NCBI RefSeq assembly: GCF_000960995.1
Contig: NZ_CP009435.1
Coordinates: forward strand, 186,001 to 250,000
Direction of reading: 5' to 3'
Length of the DNA: 64,000 nt
From: Burkholderia glumae LMG 2196 = ATCC 33617
GTDB taxonomy: Bacteria > Pseudomonadota > Gammaproteobacteria > Burkholderiales > Burkholderiaceae
Position 1 is the first letter of the stretch. Every line of letters starts with the position of its first letter. Below are positions 31,527-41,087 of this stretch, in pieces. The notes below the pieces were generated by a model, which had not been told where the DNA came from, searched no databases, and saw only the letters and a program-made list of their open reading frames with translations. The translations under genes and the position numbers were made by a program.

Positions 31527-31907
31527 ATGAAACCCGACACCGCGCACCGGTTCGACACCGAACTCGCTCCCCGCATCGCCGCGCGCATCGCGACGATGCT
31601 CGGTCCGCGCGTGCGCGTCGTCGCCGTACGCTACGGCGGCCACGGCCACCCGAGCCAGATCCACGTCGTCAGCACCACGCCCGTCCACGTCCGCGGCTTC
31701 GACCATCCGCTCGACGTCACGCTGACCTGGGACGGCGACGAGATCGAGCGGCTCGTCGCCGACCAGGACGGCGCCCGCTTCGCGCGCTATCTCAACGCCC
31801 TGTCGTGCAAGCTGCCGGGCTGGGAAAGCGCGCGCGGCCTCGACTTCGGCTCGCGCACGCAGACCACGCCGCACGTGCTGCTCGGGGGACTCGATTTCGA
31901 AGCGTGA
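31527..31907 (+). CDS. Hypothetical protein
   Basis: 126 residues, beta-rich and soluble (RVRVVAVRYGGHGHPSQIHV, HPLDVTLTWDGDEIERLV). No signal or membrane segment and no recognised family. Confidence 0.6.
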   Translation: MKPDTAHRFDTELAPRIAARIATMLGPRVRVVAVRYGGHGHPSQIHVVSTTPVHVRGFDHPLDVTLTWDGDEIERLVADQDGARFARYLNALSCKLPGWESARGLDFGSRTQTTPHVLLGGLDFEA

Positions 31908-32066
31908 GGCGCTCCGGCGGCCGCGAAGGCCGGCCGGGCCGCGTCACGCGCGCATCGGCCGCCGTCGTGATCGGAACGCCGGTGATACACTCGGCCGATC
32001 CGCGCCGGCGCGGCCGGCAGGCCCGGTTCGCGGCGGCTTCCCACCGAACTCAGGAGATCCATCACC

Positions 32067-32570
32067 ATGGCTGAATTCCGGCTCCAAACCGACGCCTTTG
32101 CCGATGGCGCGCTGATGCCGAAAGCGCAGGAATACCACCACGCCGGGTTCGGCGTGGACGGCGGCAACACCTCGCCCGCGCTGCGCTGGGAAGGCGTGCC
32201 GGCCGATGCGAAAAGCCTCGCCGTCACCGTCTACGATCCCGATGCGCCCACTGGCAGCGGCTTCTGGCACTGGGTCGCGGTGAACCTGCCGGTCGGCACC
32301 ACCAGCCTGCCGGAAGGCGCGGGTGCGGCGGGCGGCGCAAAGCTGCCGGCCGGCGCGGTGCAGGTGCGCAACGACTACGGCGACGACGGCTTCGGCGGCA
32401 CGGCCCCGCCGCGAGGCGACAAGCCGCATCGCTACATCTTCCGCGTCCATGCGCTGAAGGTGGACAGCCTGCCCGTCACGCCCGACACCACCAACGCGGT
32501 GGCGCGCTTCATGATCCATCTGAACGAGATCGCGTCGGCCAGCTACACCGGCCTCTATGCGCTGAAGTAA
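32067..32570 (+). CDS. YbhB/YbcL-family (PEBP) protein
   Basis: 167 residues. The phosphatidylethanolamine-binding-protein fold is marked by GNTSPALRWEGVPADAKSL, VTVYDPDAPTGSGFWHWVAV and GDKPHRYIFRVHALK, which build the anion pocket. No signal peptide, so cytoplasmic. Bacterial members resemble Raf kinase inhibitors by fold only; their ligand is unknown. Start preceded by AGGAG. Confidence 0.93.
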   Translation: MAEFRLQTDAFADGALMPKAQEYHHAGFGVDGGNTSPALRWEGVPADAKSLAVTVYDPDAPTGSGFWHWVAVNLPVGTTSLPEGAGAAGGAKLPAGAVQVRNDYGDDGFGGTAPPRGDKPHRYIFRVHALKVDSLPVTPDTTNAVARFMIHLNEIASASYTGLYALK

Positions 32571-32704
32571 GCCCCCGCGCGACCGCAGCCGCCGGCGCGC
32601 ACCCCAGGGCTGGCGCGCCGACGCGGCCGCCTGCGGTCGCGGTCGCACCGATCGGCCGGCGCCCATGCGCCGGCCCACCGCCCGTATCGCTCCGCCCCCC
32701 GACC

Positions 32705-34075
32705 ATGAACGCCGACGACAACGGCCTGCCGCTTCCCGAACGCTACTGGGCCATCCTCTGCGTCGCGCTCGGCGTGCTGCTTGCCGTGCTCGACAGCGCG
32801 ATCGCGAACGTCGCGCTGCCGACCATCGCGCGCGACCTGCACGCCACCGACGCCGCCTCGATCTGGGTCGTCAACGCCTATCAGCTCACCATCACGATCT
32901 CGCTGCTGCCGCTGGCTGCGCTGGGCGACCGAATCGGCTACCGGCGCGTCTATGTCGCCGGGCTCGCGCTGTTCACGGTTTCGTCGCTGGGCTGCGCGCT
33001 GGCCGATTCGCTCGCCTCGCTCGCGGCGATGCGCGTGATCCAGGGCTTCGGCGCGGCCGGCATCATGAGCGTCAACACCGCGCTGGTGCGGATGATCTAC
33101 CCGCCGCGCCTGCTCGGGCGGGGCGTCTCGCTCAACGCGATGGTGGTGGCGCTCGCCTCGGCGATCGGGCCGACCATCGCGTCGGCCGTGCTCGCGGTCA
33201 CGACCTGGCCGTGGCTGTTCGCGATCAACGTGCCGATCGGCATCGCGGCCGTCGCGGTCGGCCTGCGCGCGCTGCCGGTCACGCGCGGCGACGACGCGCC
33301 GTACGACTATCCGAGCGCGATCCTGAACGCCTGCGTGTTCGGCCTCGTGATCCTCACCGTCGACGGCTTCGGCCACGGCGGCAACCACGGCCTCGTCGCG
33401 GCCGGTGCGATCGGCGCGGTGGTGCTCGGCTACGTGTTCGTGCGCCGGCAACTGTCGCAGCCCGCGCCGCTGCTGCCCGTCGACCTGCTGCGAATCCCGT
33501 TGTTTGCGCTGTCGATCGGCACCTCGGTGGCCTCGTTCACCTCGCAGATGCTCACCTTCGTCGCCTTGCCGTTCTGGCTGCAGCACACGCTCGGGCTATC
33601 GCAGGTCGAGACCGGGCTCTACATGACGCCATGGCCGCTCGTGATCATGGTGGCCGCGCCGCTCGCGGGCGTTCTTTCGGACCGCTACTCCGCGGGCACG
33701 CTGGGCGGCATCGGCCTGGCGCTGTTCGCCGCGGGGCTGCTCGCGCTCGCCACGCTCGGCGCGCACCCGGCCCCTTTCGACATCATCTGGCGCATGGCGC
33801 TGTGCGGGGCCGGCTTCGGGCTGTTCCAATCGCCCAACAATCGCGCGATCCTGTCGTCGGCGCCGCGCCACCGCAGCGGCGGCGCGAGCGGCATGCTCGG
33901 CACGGCACGGCTCAGCGGACAGACGCTCGGCGCCGCGCTGGTCGCGCTGATCTTCAACGTGGCGCCCACGCACGGGCCGACCCTTGCCTTGTACGTCGCC
34001 ACCGCGTTCGCGGCGCTCGCCGCCTGCGTGAGCCTGCTGCGAATCGGTGCAGGCGCCGCGGACGCCGGATCCTGA
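32705..34075 (+). CDS. MFS drug-efflux-type transporter (DHA2/EmrB-QacA)
   Basis: 456 residues, 13-14 predicted helices. Motifs of the 14-TM drug:H+ antiporters are present: LLAVLDSAIANVALPTIARDL (helix 1), WVVNAYQLTITISLLPLAAL, and GDRIGYRRVYV (motif A). FGAAGIMSVNTALVRMIYP supplies the family's motif around helix 4-5. No regulator or membrane-fusion partner is adjacent. Substrate unknown. Confidence 0.9.
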   Translation: MNADDNGLPLPERYWAILCVALGVLLAVLDSAIANVALPTIARDLHATDAASIWVVNAYQLTITISLLPLAALGDRIGYRRVYVAGLALFTVSSLGCALADSLASLAAMRVIQGFGAAGIMSVNTALVRMIYPPRLLGRGVSLNAMVVALASAIGPTIASAVLAVTTWPWLFAINVPIGIAAVAVGLRALPVTRGDDAPYDYPSAILNACVFGLVILTVDGFGHGGNHGLVAAGAIGAVVLGYVFVRRQLSQPAPLLPVDLLRIPLFALSIGTSVASFTSQMLTFVALPFWLQHTLGLSQVETGLYMTPWPLVIMVAAPLAGVLSDRYSAGTLGGIGLALFAAGLLALATLGAHPAPFDIIWRMALCGAGFGLFQSPNNRAILSSAPRHRSGGASGMLGTARLSGQTLGAALVALIFNVAPTHGPTLALYVATAFAALAACVSLLRIGAGAADAGS

Positions 34076-34093
34076 GCCTTCCGGGCCGACGGC

Positions 34094-34741
34094 TCAGCGC
34101 GCGTGCGCCGAGCCGTCGGCGGCGAGCGTGTCGAGCACGAACCGGCAGCGCGCCTCGACCGCCACGCAAGGCAGTTCGACGAGCCGGTAGCCGAGCGCGC
34201 GATAGACCCGACTCATCACCTCCGCGGTACGCACCGCTTCGGCGTAATCCTGCTTGCGCTCGGCGTCGCGCACGTAGATCTCGGGCCACGGCGGGGCGAG
34301 GAACACCGGGCTGCGATAGCGATATCGCCGCGCCGCCGCCAGCACGTGCGGCGGCACGGGCAGCCCGCACAGCCGCAGATAGCCGATCACGTCCGGCACG
34401 CCGCGATCGAAGAGCACCGGCCCGGCACCGCGCGCCGCCACGCGTTCCGCCATCGCGTAGGAGCGCATTTCCCAGGCGAGCATCAGCTCCGCAAACGCCG
34501 CGCGATCGCGCCACGGCAGCGCGGGCCCGTCGATCGCCACCTGGTCGACGATCACGCCGCGCCCCGCCTCGTCGGTGCGGGCCAGCCCGCGCGCGGCCAG
34601 CGCGTCGACGAGGGTGCTCTTGCCCGCGCCCGGCCCGCCTGTGACGACGAAAAAAGGCGGCGCCGCGGCGCCGCCCCTTGCCTGCGTTGCTCTGACTGGC
34701 CCGGCTTGGCCGGGCCAGTCAGCCTGCTGGCCGTCACGCAT
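34094..34741 (-). CDS. AAA-family ATPase/kinase-like protein coupled to otsA
   Basis: 215 residues. P-loop FFVVTGGPGAGKSTLVDAL at about 30-45, then DEAGRGVIVDQ and the lid-like DRGVPDVIGYLRLCG. The fold is that of small-molecule kinases/AAA_28 proteins. The chosen ATG at 34741 lies 8 nt inside the end of otsA, so it is translated by coupling with the trehalose-phosphate synthase. A role in trehalose or sugar-phosphate handling is suggested only by this arrangement. Confidence 0.75.
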   Translation of the reverse strand: MRDGQQADWPGQAGPVRATQARGGAAAPPFFVVTGGPGAGKSTLVDALAARGLARTDEAGRGVIVDQVAIDGPALPWRDRAAFAELMLAWEMRSYAMAERVAARGAGPVLFDRGVPDVIGYLRLCGLPVPPHVLAAARRYRYRSPVFLAPPWPEIYVRDAERKQDYAEAVRTAEVMSRVYRALGYRLVELPCVAVEARCRFVLDTLAADGSAHAR

Positions 34742-36152
34742 CCGCGGTGCGCCGTCCCGCGCGCTGCGTGACCGACACGGCCGTGGCCACGCTGCGCAGG
34801 TCCGAGACGAACGAATCGCGCCACACCGAGAGATCGTTGCGCTTGAGCGCGGCGAAGTTGCTGGCGTGCCGCTCGCGCCGCTCGCCGAGCGGCATCGACA
34901 GCGCACGCTCGAGCGCCTCGGCCATCTGCGAAAGGTCGGCGGGATTGACGATCAGCGCGCCCGGCAGCTCGGCCGCGGCACCGGCGAACTCGGACAGCAC
35001 CAGCACGCCGGGATCCTCGGGATTCTGCGAGGCGACGTATTCCTTCGCAACCAGATTCATGCCGTCGCGCAGCGGCGTCACGTAGCCGACGTGCGCATGC
35101 CGCAACAGCGCCATCAGCAGGTTGCGCTCGTACTTGCGGTTCAGATACTGGATCGGGGTCCAGTCGAGCTGCGCGAAGCGGCCGTTGATACGGCCCGCCT
35201 CCTGCTCCAGCGTCTGGCGAATCCGCTGGTAGGTCTGCACGTCGGAGCGCGTCGGCGGCGCGACCTGCACGAACGAGACGCGCCCCTGCCAGCCGGGCGC
35301 ACTGGCCAGCATCCGCTCGAACGCCTGGAAGCGCTCGACGAGCCCCTTCGAATAATCGAGCCGGTCCACGCTCATCACCAGCTTGCGATCGCGGACCGCG
35401 TTGCGCAGCGCGGCCACCGGCTTGCGTTGCGCATGCTGGCGCGCGGCTTCCGCAATCGCCTCCGGATAGACCCCGATCGGATAGGCGCCGACCTTCACGA
35501 CGCGGCCGTGGACGTGGAGCATGCCGTCCTCGCTGGCGGTGCCGATGCCGCGCCGTTCGATGTAGTCGACGAACGCCTGCTGGTCCGATTCGGTCTGGAA
35601 ACCCACCACGTCGTAGGCGCACAGGCAGCGGACCAGCTCCTCGTGCGGCGGCACGGTGCGCAGCACCTCCGGCGAGGGGAACGGGATGTGCAGGAAGAAG
35701 CCGATCGGGTTCTGCACGCCGAGCGCGCGCAGCGCGTGCGCGAACGGCAGCAGGTGGTAATCGTGAACCCAGATGATGTCGTCGGGCCGGATCAGCGCAC
35801 GCAGTTGCGCGGCGAGCGTCGCGTTCACGCGCTGATAGCCTTCGTACTCCTGCCGGTCGAAGCGCGCGAGATCCATGCGGTAGTGGAATACCGGCCACAG
35901 CGTGGCGTTCGAGAAGCCGCGGTAATACTGGTCGTAATCGCGCCGCGTGAGCCCCACCGTCGCGTAGGTGAGGTTGCCTTCGCGCTCGATCACCGGCTCG
36001 CCCGGCTCGCCGACGATCTCGCCGTTCCACCCGAACCAGATCCCGCCCGACTGCTGCAGCGCATCGAGCACGCCCACCGCGAGCCCGCCCGCCGACGGAC
36101 GCGTGTCCTGCCCGGCTGCCACACGATTCGAAACCACGATCAATCTGCTCAT
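34734..36152 (-). CDS. otsA: Alpha,alpha-trehalose-phosphate synthase OtsA
   Basis: 472 residues, GT family 20. It makes trehalose 6-phosphate from UDP-glucose and glucose 6-phosphate for osmotic and stress protection. Seen are SRLIVVSNRVA, the Gly-rich donor loop AGGLAVGVLDAL, IIWVHDYHLLPFAHALR (His of the active site), SVDRLDYSKGLVERFQAFE and VTPLRDGMNLVAKEYVASQ. AGGAGGT stands 8 nt before the ATG. The phosphatase otsB is not adjacent; the coupled downstream gene is an ATPase instead. Confidence 0.96.
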   Translation of the reverse strand: MSRLIVVSNRVAAGQDTRPSAGGLAVGVLDALQQSGGIWFGWNGEIVGEPGEPVIEREGNLTYATVGLTRRDYDQYYRGFSNATLWPVFHYRMDLARFDRQEYEGYQRVNATLAAQLRALIRPDDIIWVHDYHLLPFAHALRALGVQNPIGFFLHIPFPSPEVLRTVPPHEELVRCLCAYDVVGFQTESDQQAFVDYIERRGIGTASEDGMLHVHGRVVKVGAYPIGVYPEAIAEAARQHAQRKPVAALRNAVRDRKLVMSVDRLDYSKGLVERFQAFERMLASAPGWQGRVSFVQVAPPTRSDVQTYQRIRQTLEQEAGRINGRFAQLDWTPIQYLNRKYERNLLMALLRHAHVGYVTPLRDGMNLVAKEYVASQNPEDPGVLVLSEFAGAAAELPGALIVNPADLSQMAEALERALSMPLGERRERHASNFAALKRNDLSVWRDSFVSDLRSVATAVSVTQRAGRRTADA

Positions 36153-36334
36153 ACGGCCTGACCTCCTGTGCTGGATACCACGGTGCGTGACCACGCCCGG
36201 TCCCCCGTCGCAAGCACGCGAGGTGCCCGGCGCGACGGCGCGGATGTCACGCTTGGACTGGACGGCGATGGCAGCCGGCGCGAACGGCCGGCGCCGCGAT
36301 GCGGAAGGCGCGGAGGACGCCGGGAACAGGTATC

Positions 36335-36532
36335 TCAGGCGTCCTGCTCGGCGCCGAGATCGCGCTGATAGTCGATCCCTTCAGGGCGCGCGCCGCCCTG
36401 GTTGTGCTCACCGTCAGCGGGGGCGCCGGACGGCATGGGCGCGGCGGTGTCGGCGGGTGCCGGCCGGCGCGCGCTGCTGCCGCTTTCCGGGCGGGGATTG
36501 CGCCGGGTACGGCGCATTGCGGGATGTCTCAT
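36335..36532 (-). CDS. Small hypothetical protein upstream of otsA
   Basis: 65 residues beginning MRHPAMRRTRRNPRPESGSS, hydrophilic and disordered, rich in Arg and Pro then acidic. No ribosome binding site is obvious. It occupies most of the 640-nt region between otsA and the first lipoprotein gene, otherwise empty of features. It may be a real small gene or chance. Confidence 0.35.
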   Translation of the reverse strand: MRHPAMRRTRRNPRPESGSSARRPAPADTAAPMPSGAPADGEHNQGGARPEGIDYQRDLGAEQDA

Positions 36533-36790
36533 CGAGCTGTGCGGCGCATCGCCGTTGAAACAGTGACAAACCAGTGTAGGCCGGCCCGGACGGCGCAACG
36601 GTAACAATTACCTTCAATTTGTAACGATGCGACCCTCCCCCAGCGATTTGTATGACACTATGTGCCAACCGGCGCCGCGAACGTTTTTTTCCATTCTTTG
36701 CAATTCGGATCGAAACATTGCGGAACAATGACGCCGATGCCGCGCAAGCAGCCGCGGACGCGGCGCATTCCCGACAGGACCGCATCCAGC

Positions 36791-37426
36791 ATGAACTCAC
36801 GCACCGCTTCGTTTCGGCGGCCGCCCCGCGCCGCGAGCCTCGCGCTCGCCGGCGCCGCGTTGTCGCTGCTGCTCTCCGGCTGCAATTCCCTCTATAGCGA
36901 AGGCGCGACCGCCGGCGCCGGCATCGCCGGCGCGGCGGTGGCCGCGAAGGTCACCAACAACGCGGCGGTGGCCACCGGCATCGGCCTCGGCGCGGTGGCC
37001 GCCGCGCGCGCCGGCGTGCAGTACACGCAGCGCGTCGCCCATACCTATTCGCAGGCCCAGATCGCCGACGCGGCCGGCCCGCTTCCGGTGGGCGGCGTGG
37101 CGCGCTGGTCCGCCCATCACACGGTGCCGATCGAGGACGACGAATACGGCCGCGTGACGGTCAGCCGCCTGATCAGCGTCGGGCCGCTCGACTGCAAGGA
37201 AATCGTGTTCGCGGTGGACAGCGACGCGAAGCACGCGGCCGCGGCCAGCGCGGCCTCGGGTGCCGCCGCTCCGGCCGCCGCATCGGCGGCCTCGGCCGCG
37301 GCGGCCGCGACGCCGCCCGCGCAATTGGGCTCGTCGTTCTACGTCGCGACTATCTGCCGCGACGGGCCGAAATGGAAATGGGCCTCGGCCGAACCGGCCA
37401 CGGCGCGCTGGGGAGCACTGCAATGA
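36791..37426 (+). CDS. Lipoprotein, tandem copy 1
   Basis: 211 residues from MNSRTASFRR. A signal peptide with lipobox (LSLLLSGC) is followed by a glycine-zipper region (GAGIAGAAVAAKVTNNAAVATGIGLGAVAAA). A beta domain comes next (VARWSAHHTVPIEDDEYGRVTVSRL), then a long Ala/Ser linker, ending in WKWASAEPATARWGALQ. The ending is nearly identical to that of the next gene, so the two are paralogues. Envelope location; function unknown. Confidence 0.75.
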   Translation: MNSRTASFRRPPRAASLALAGAALSLLLSGCNSLYSEGATAGAGIAGAAVAAKVTNNAAVATGIGLGAVAAARAGVQYTQRVAHTYSQAQIADAAGPLPVGGVARWSAHHTVPIEDDEYGRVTVSRLISVGPLDCKEIVFAVDSDAKHAAAASAASGAAAPAAASAASAAAAATPPAQLGSSFYVATICRDGPKWKWASAEPATARWGALQ

Positions 37427-37920
37427 GCGCGTGGCGCGGCGCGGCGGCCGTCTGCGCGCTCGCGGCGGCGGTGTCCACGCTGCCCGGCTGCGGCTCGGTG
37501 GGCGCGGCGAGCGGTGCGCTGGCCGGCGCGGCCACCGGGCTCGTCACGGCCAATCCGGCCGTCGGCATCGGCGTGGGCATCGCCGTGCAGGCCGCCACCG
37601 ACGAGGCCGTCAACCGCACCATGAAGGGTTTCCACGCGCATCAGCAGGACGTGATCGCGGCCACGGCGGGCGCGCTCGCGGTGGGCGAGACGGCGCCGTG
37701 GAAGGTGAAGAACCGGGTGCCGATCGAGAATGGCGAAGGCGAGGTGCGGGTGACGCGGGCGTTCTCGACGCCGCTGGCGCTCTGCAAGGAGTTCGCGTTC
37801 TCGGTGAAGGACGGCCAGACGGCCGACTGGTTCATCGCCAGCGCCTGTCAGGCGCCGCAGGGCCGCTGGAGTTGGGCCTCGGCGGAGCCGGCCGTGGCGC
37901 GCTGGGGCAGCCTGCAATAG
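37423..37920 (+). CDS. Lipoprotein, tandem copy 2
   Basis: 165 residues overlapping copy 1 by 4 nt (ATGA). Lipobox LPGC, glycine-rich zipper (GALAGAATGLVTANPAVGIGVGIAVQAA), the domain TAPWKVKNRVPIENGEGEVRVTRAF, and the end WSWASAEPAVARWGSLQ. Shares layout with copy 1 but lacks its Ala/Ser linker. Co-translated with it. Confidence 0.78.
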   Translation: MSAWRGAAAVCALAAAVSTLPGCGSVGAASGALAGAATGLVTANPAVGIGVGIAVQAATDEAVNRTMKGFHAHQQDVIAATAGALAVGETAPWKVKNRVPIENGEGEVRVTRAFSTPLALCKEFAFSVKDGQTADWFIASACQAPQGRWSWASAEPAVARWGSLQ

Positions 37921-37984
37921 CCGCGGCCGGCCGCGGGGGCGCCATGAGGCGAAGCGGCGGGCGCCCGCCGCCGCCCGCCGCCGA

Positions 37985-39310
37985 TCAGGACTCCACGTCC
38001 TCGAGACTGAAAATCTCGGTCTGGTCGTTGTACGAGAAGATCTCGCCGTAACGGCCCCAGTCGATCACCGAGTCGAGCGTTTCCTCCGCGGCGCTGTCGG
38101 ACAGGAAGTCCTCCAGTTCCTGCTCGAAGCGCACGCGCGGCGCGCGATGGCCGGGCCGCTCGTTGAGCACCTTCTTGATCCGCGCCGCGAGCGGCACATG
38201 CCGCAGCAGGTGGTCGGCGAACATCAGCTTGCGCTCCTGCGTGCCGAACTCGGCGAACACGCGGGCCGGCGGCGTGAGGAACACGTCGCCCTCGCGCACG
38301 TCGGCGAAGCCCAGGTACTGCAGCACTTCGGCGATCGGGAACAGATCGTCCACCTCCAGGTGCAGCGAGCGCGCGATTTCGGGCATGTCGGCGCGGCCGT
38401 GATACGGCGCCGCGGCCAGCGTCTCGATCAGGCCCGCCATCAGGTTGGTCGACACCTGCGGCAGCCAGCTGCCGAGCTCCAGCCCCTTCTTGGTCGCCTC
38501 GCCCGTCTGGCGCGCCGTCATCTTCGCGTAGATGTCGTCCACCAGGCGGCGGAACGCCGGGTCCAGACGGTTGCGCGGATGCTTGAACGGCACCTTGATC
38601 TCGGCGATCACGCGGCCCGGGTTCGACGACAGCACGAGGATGCGGTCACACATGAACACCGCTTCCTCGATGTTGTGCGTGACGATCAGCACCGACTTGA
38701 TCGGCATGCGGCCCTGCGTCCACAGGTCGAGCAGGTCGGTACGCAGCGTCTCGGCGGTCAGCACGTCGAGCGCCGAGAACGGCTCGTCCATCAGCAGGAT
38801 GGTCGGATCGACCACCAGCGCGCGCGCGAAGCCGACGCGCTGGCGCATGCCGCCCGACAGCTCGCGCGGATAGGCGTTCTCGAAGCCGTCCAGGCCGATC
38901 AGGTCGATCGCCGCGAGCGCGCGCTCGCGCCGCTCGCGCGCGCCCACGCCGAGCGCCTCGAGGCCGGCCTCGACGTTCTGCAGCACGGTCAGCCACGGGA
39001 ACAGCGCGAAGGTCTGGAACACCATCGCGACGCCCTCGGCGGGGCCGGTCAGCGGCTTGCCGAGATAGGTGACCTCACCGCCCGTCGGCTCGATCAGCCC
39101 GGCGATGATGCGCAGCAGCGTCGACTTGCCGGAGCCCGAACGGCCGAGCAGGCCGACGATCTCGCCTTCGCGCAGCGACAGGTTGGCACCGTCCAGCACG
39201 AGCAGCTCGCCCTGGGTCTTGTTGAAGCCACGGCTGACATCCTTGACGTTCAGGATCTCGTCGCCCAGGCGCAGCGGCGCCGGCGTCGGGGCAGCATTCT
39301 GGTTTTGCAT
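37985..39310 (-). CDS. ABC transporter ATP-binding protein, nitrate/sulfonate type
   Basis: 441 residues. The N-terminal ATPase has Walker A GRSGSGKST (about 54-62), signature LSGGMRQRVGFARAL and Walker B ILLMDEPFSALD. The C-terminal 150 residues form the AAA-associated extension found in NrtC/SsuB-like proteins (DMPEIARSLHLEVDDLFPIAEVLQYLGF). It lies directly downstream of a double-permease gene (22-nt gap). No binding-protein gene is present, so substrate is open: nitrate, sulfonate, taurine or bicarbonate. Confidence 0.92.
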   Translation of the reverse strand: MQNQNAAPTPAPLRLGDEILNVKDVSRGFNKTQGELLVLDGANLSLREGEIVGLLGRSGSGKSTLLRIIAGLIEPTGGEVTYLGKPLTGPAEGVAMVFQTFALFPWLTVLQNVEAGLEALGVGARERRERALAAIDLIGLDGFENAYPRELSGGMRQRVGFARALVVDPTILLMDEPFSALDVLTAETLRTDLLDLWTQGRMPIKSVLIVTHNIEEAVFMCDRILVLSSNPGRVIAEIKVPFKHPRNRLDPAFRRLVDDIYAKMTARQTGEATKKGLELGSWLPQVSTNLMAGLIETLAAAPYHGRADMPEIARSLHLEVDDLFPIAEVLQYLGFADVREGDVFLTPPARVFAEFGTQERKLMFADHLLRHVPLAARIKKVLNERPGHRAPRVRFEQELEDFLSDSAAEETLDSVIDWGRYGEIFSYNDQTEIFSLEDVES

Positions 39311-39332
39311 CGCGTTTCGCTCTCAATGAGTC

Positions 39333-41087
39333 TTAGTCGAGCCGCAGCTTGGCTTCGGCATAGGCGTACAGCGGGCGCCACAACAGGCGGTTGAACAGCG
39401 TCACGAACAGCGACATCACGGTGATGCCCATGATGATCTTCGGGTAGTCTCCGGCCGCCGTCATCTGCGCGATATAGGCGCCGAGCCCGTGCGCCTCGAA
39501 CTTGGTGTCGCCCCACTGGACGAACTCCGAGACGATGCTCGCGTTCCAGGCCCCGCCCGAGGCGGTGATCGCGCCCGTGATGTAGTACGGCATGATGCCG
39601 GGCAGGATCGCCTGGCGCCACCATTGCCAGCCGCGGATGCGGAAATTGGTGGCGGCCTCGCGATAGTCGTTCGGGTAGGACGTCGCGCCCGCGATCACGT
39701 TGAACAGGATGTACCACTGCGTGCCGAGCACGATCAGCGGCGACAGCCAGATGTCCGGGTTCAGCTTGTAGCGCGCGATCACGATCACGAACACCGGGAA
39801 CAGCAGGTTGGCCGGGAACGCCGCGAGGAACTGCGCGACCGGCTGGGCCTTCTCGGCGAGCGCCGGGCGCAGGCCGATCCAGACGCCGATCGGCACCCAG
39901 ATCACCGAGGCGATCACGATCAGCACCACCACGCGCAGCAGCGTGGCGAGCCCGAGCAGGAACACGTGGCCGACCTCGGCGAGCGTCACGCCGGTGCTGA
40001 CGAACGCCACCACGCGCCAGACCACGTAGGCGGTGCCGAGCAGCACGAGGATCGCCCAGCCGATGTCGGCCACGCGCGACGCCTGCTTCTCGACGCGCGG
40101 CAGCGCGAAGCGCGCGGCGTCGAAGCTCGGCAGCCGGAACGGCAGCCGTGCCATTTTCGCGAACAGCCAGCCGGCCGGCACCAGCAGCTGGTGGATCAGG
40201 CGCGTGCGGCGCACCAGATCGAGCAGCCAGGATTCGGGCGCGTTGCCCGAACTGGTGTTCTCCATGCGGAACTTGTCGGCCCAGGCCACCAGCGGGCGGA
40301 ACAGCAGCTGGTCGTAGGCAAGGATCACCACCGTCATGGTCAGGATCACCCAGCCCACCGCGTGCAGGTTCTGCTCGGTGATGGCCTGCGCCAGGTAGGC
40401 GCCGATGCCGGGGAGCGTGATGGTGTGGTTGCCCACCGTGATCGCCTCCGAGGCCACCACGAAGAACCAGCCGCCCGACATCGACATCATCATGTTCCAG
40501 ACCAGACCCGGCATCGAGAACGGCACCTCGAGCTTCCAGAAGCGCTGCCAGGACGTCAGGTGGAAGCCGCGCGAGACCTCGTCGAGGTCGCGCGGCACGG
40601 TGCGCAGCGACTGGTAAAAGCTGAACGTCATGTTCCAGGCCTGGCTGGTGAAGATCGCGAAGATCGCGGCCAGTTCGGCGCCCGCCACGCGGCTCGGGAT
40701 CAGCGCGAGGAAGAACGTAACGGTAAACGAGATGTAGCCGAGCACCGGCACCGACTGCAGGATGTCGAGGATCGGCACCAGCACCATCCCCGCGCGGCGG
40801 CTCTTGGCCGCCAGCGTGCCGTAGACCAGCGTGAAGACGAGCGAGGCGATCATCGCGGCCAGCATGCGCAGCGTGGTGCGCAGCGCGTACTCCGGCAGGT
40901 TCGCCGGATCGAGCGAAATCTTCTGGGTGGAGAGCGTGGCGATCGGCGCCATCGTCTCGTGGAAGCCGACCGCCGCCATCGCGATCACGCACAGGATCAA
41001 CGGAAAGGCGATGAAGTCCCAACGGTTCGGGAGCACGCGCCACGCCGAGGCGTTCGCGATGCGGTTCGGATTGAAGCCAAAGTCCAT
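39333..41087 (-). CDS. ABC transporter permease with two fused membrane domains
   Basis: 584 residues with two BPD-type permease halves. The first half carries ELAAIFAIFTSQAWNMTFSFYQSL and a DEVSRGFHLTSWQRFWKLEVPF coupling helix near 180. The second half carries ANLLFPVFVIVIARYKLNPDIW and YREAATNFRIRGWQWWRQAILPGI near 470. Each coupling helix would contact one ATPase. A single gene thus supplies the full channel. Paired with the ATPase gene just downstream. Confidence 0.93.
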   Translation of the reverse strand: MDFGFNPNRIANASAWRVLPNRWDFIAFPLILCVIAMAAVGFHETMAPIATLSTQKISLDPANLPEYALRTTLRMLAAMIASLVFTLVYGTLAAKSRRAGMVLVPILDILQSVPVLGYISFTVTFFLALIPSRVAGAELAAIFAIFTSQAWNMTFSFYQSLRTVPRDLDEVSRGFHLTSWQRFWKLEVPFSMPGLVWNMMMSMSGGWFFVVASEAITVGNHTITLPGIGAYLAQAITEQNLHAVGWVILTMTVVILAYDQLLFRPLVAWADKFRMENTSSGNAPESWLLDLVRRTRLIHQLLVPAGWLFAKMARLPFRLPSFDAARFALPRVEKQASRVADIGWAILVLLGTAYVVWRVVAFVSTGVTLAEVGHVFLLGLATLLRVVVLIVIASVIWVPIGVWIGLRPALAEKAQPVAQFLAAFPANLLFPVFVIVIARYKLNPDIWLSPLIVLGTQWYILFNVIAGATSYPNDYREAATNFRIRGWQWWRQAILPGIMPYYITGAITASGGAWNASIVSEFVQWGDTKFEAHGLGAYIAQMTAAGDYPKIIMGITVMSLFVTLFNRLLWRPLYAYAEAKLRLD

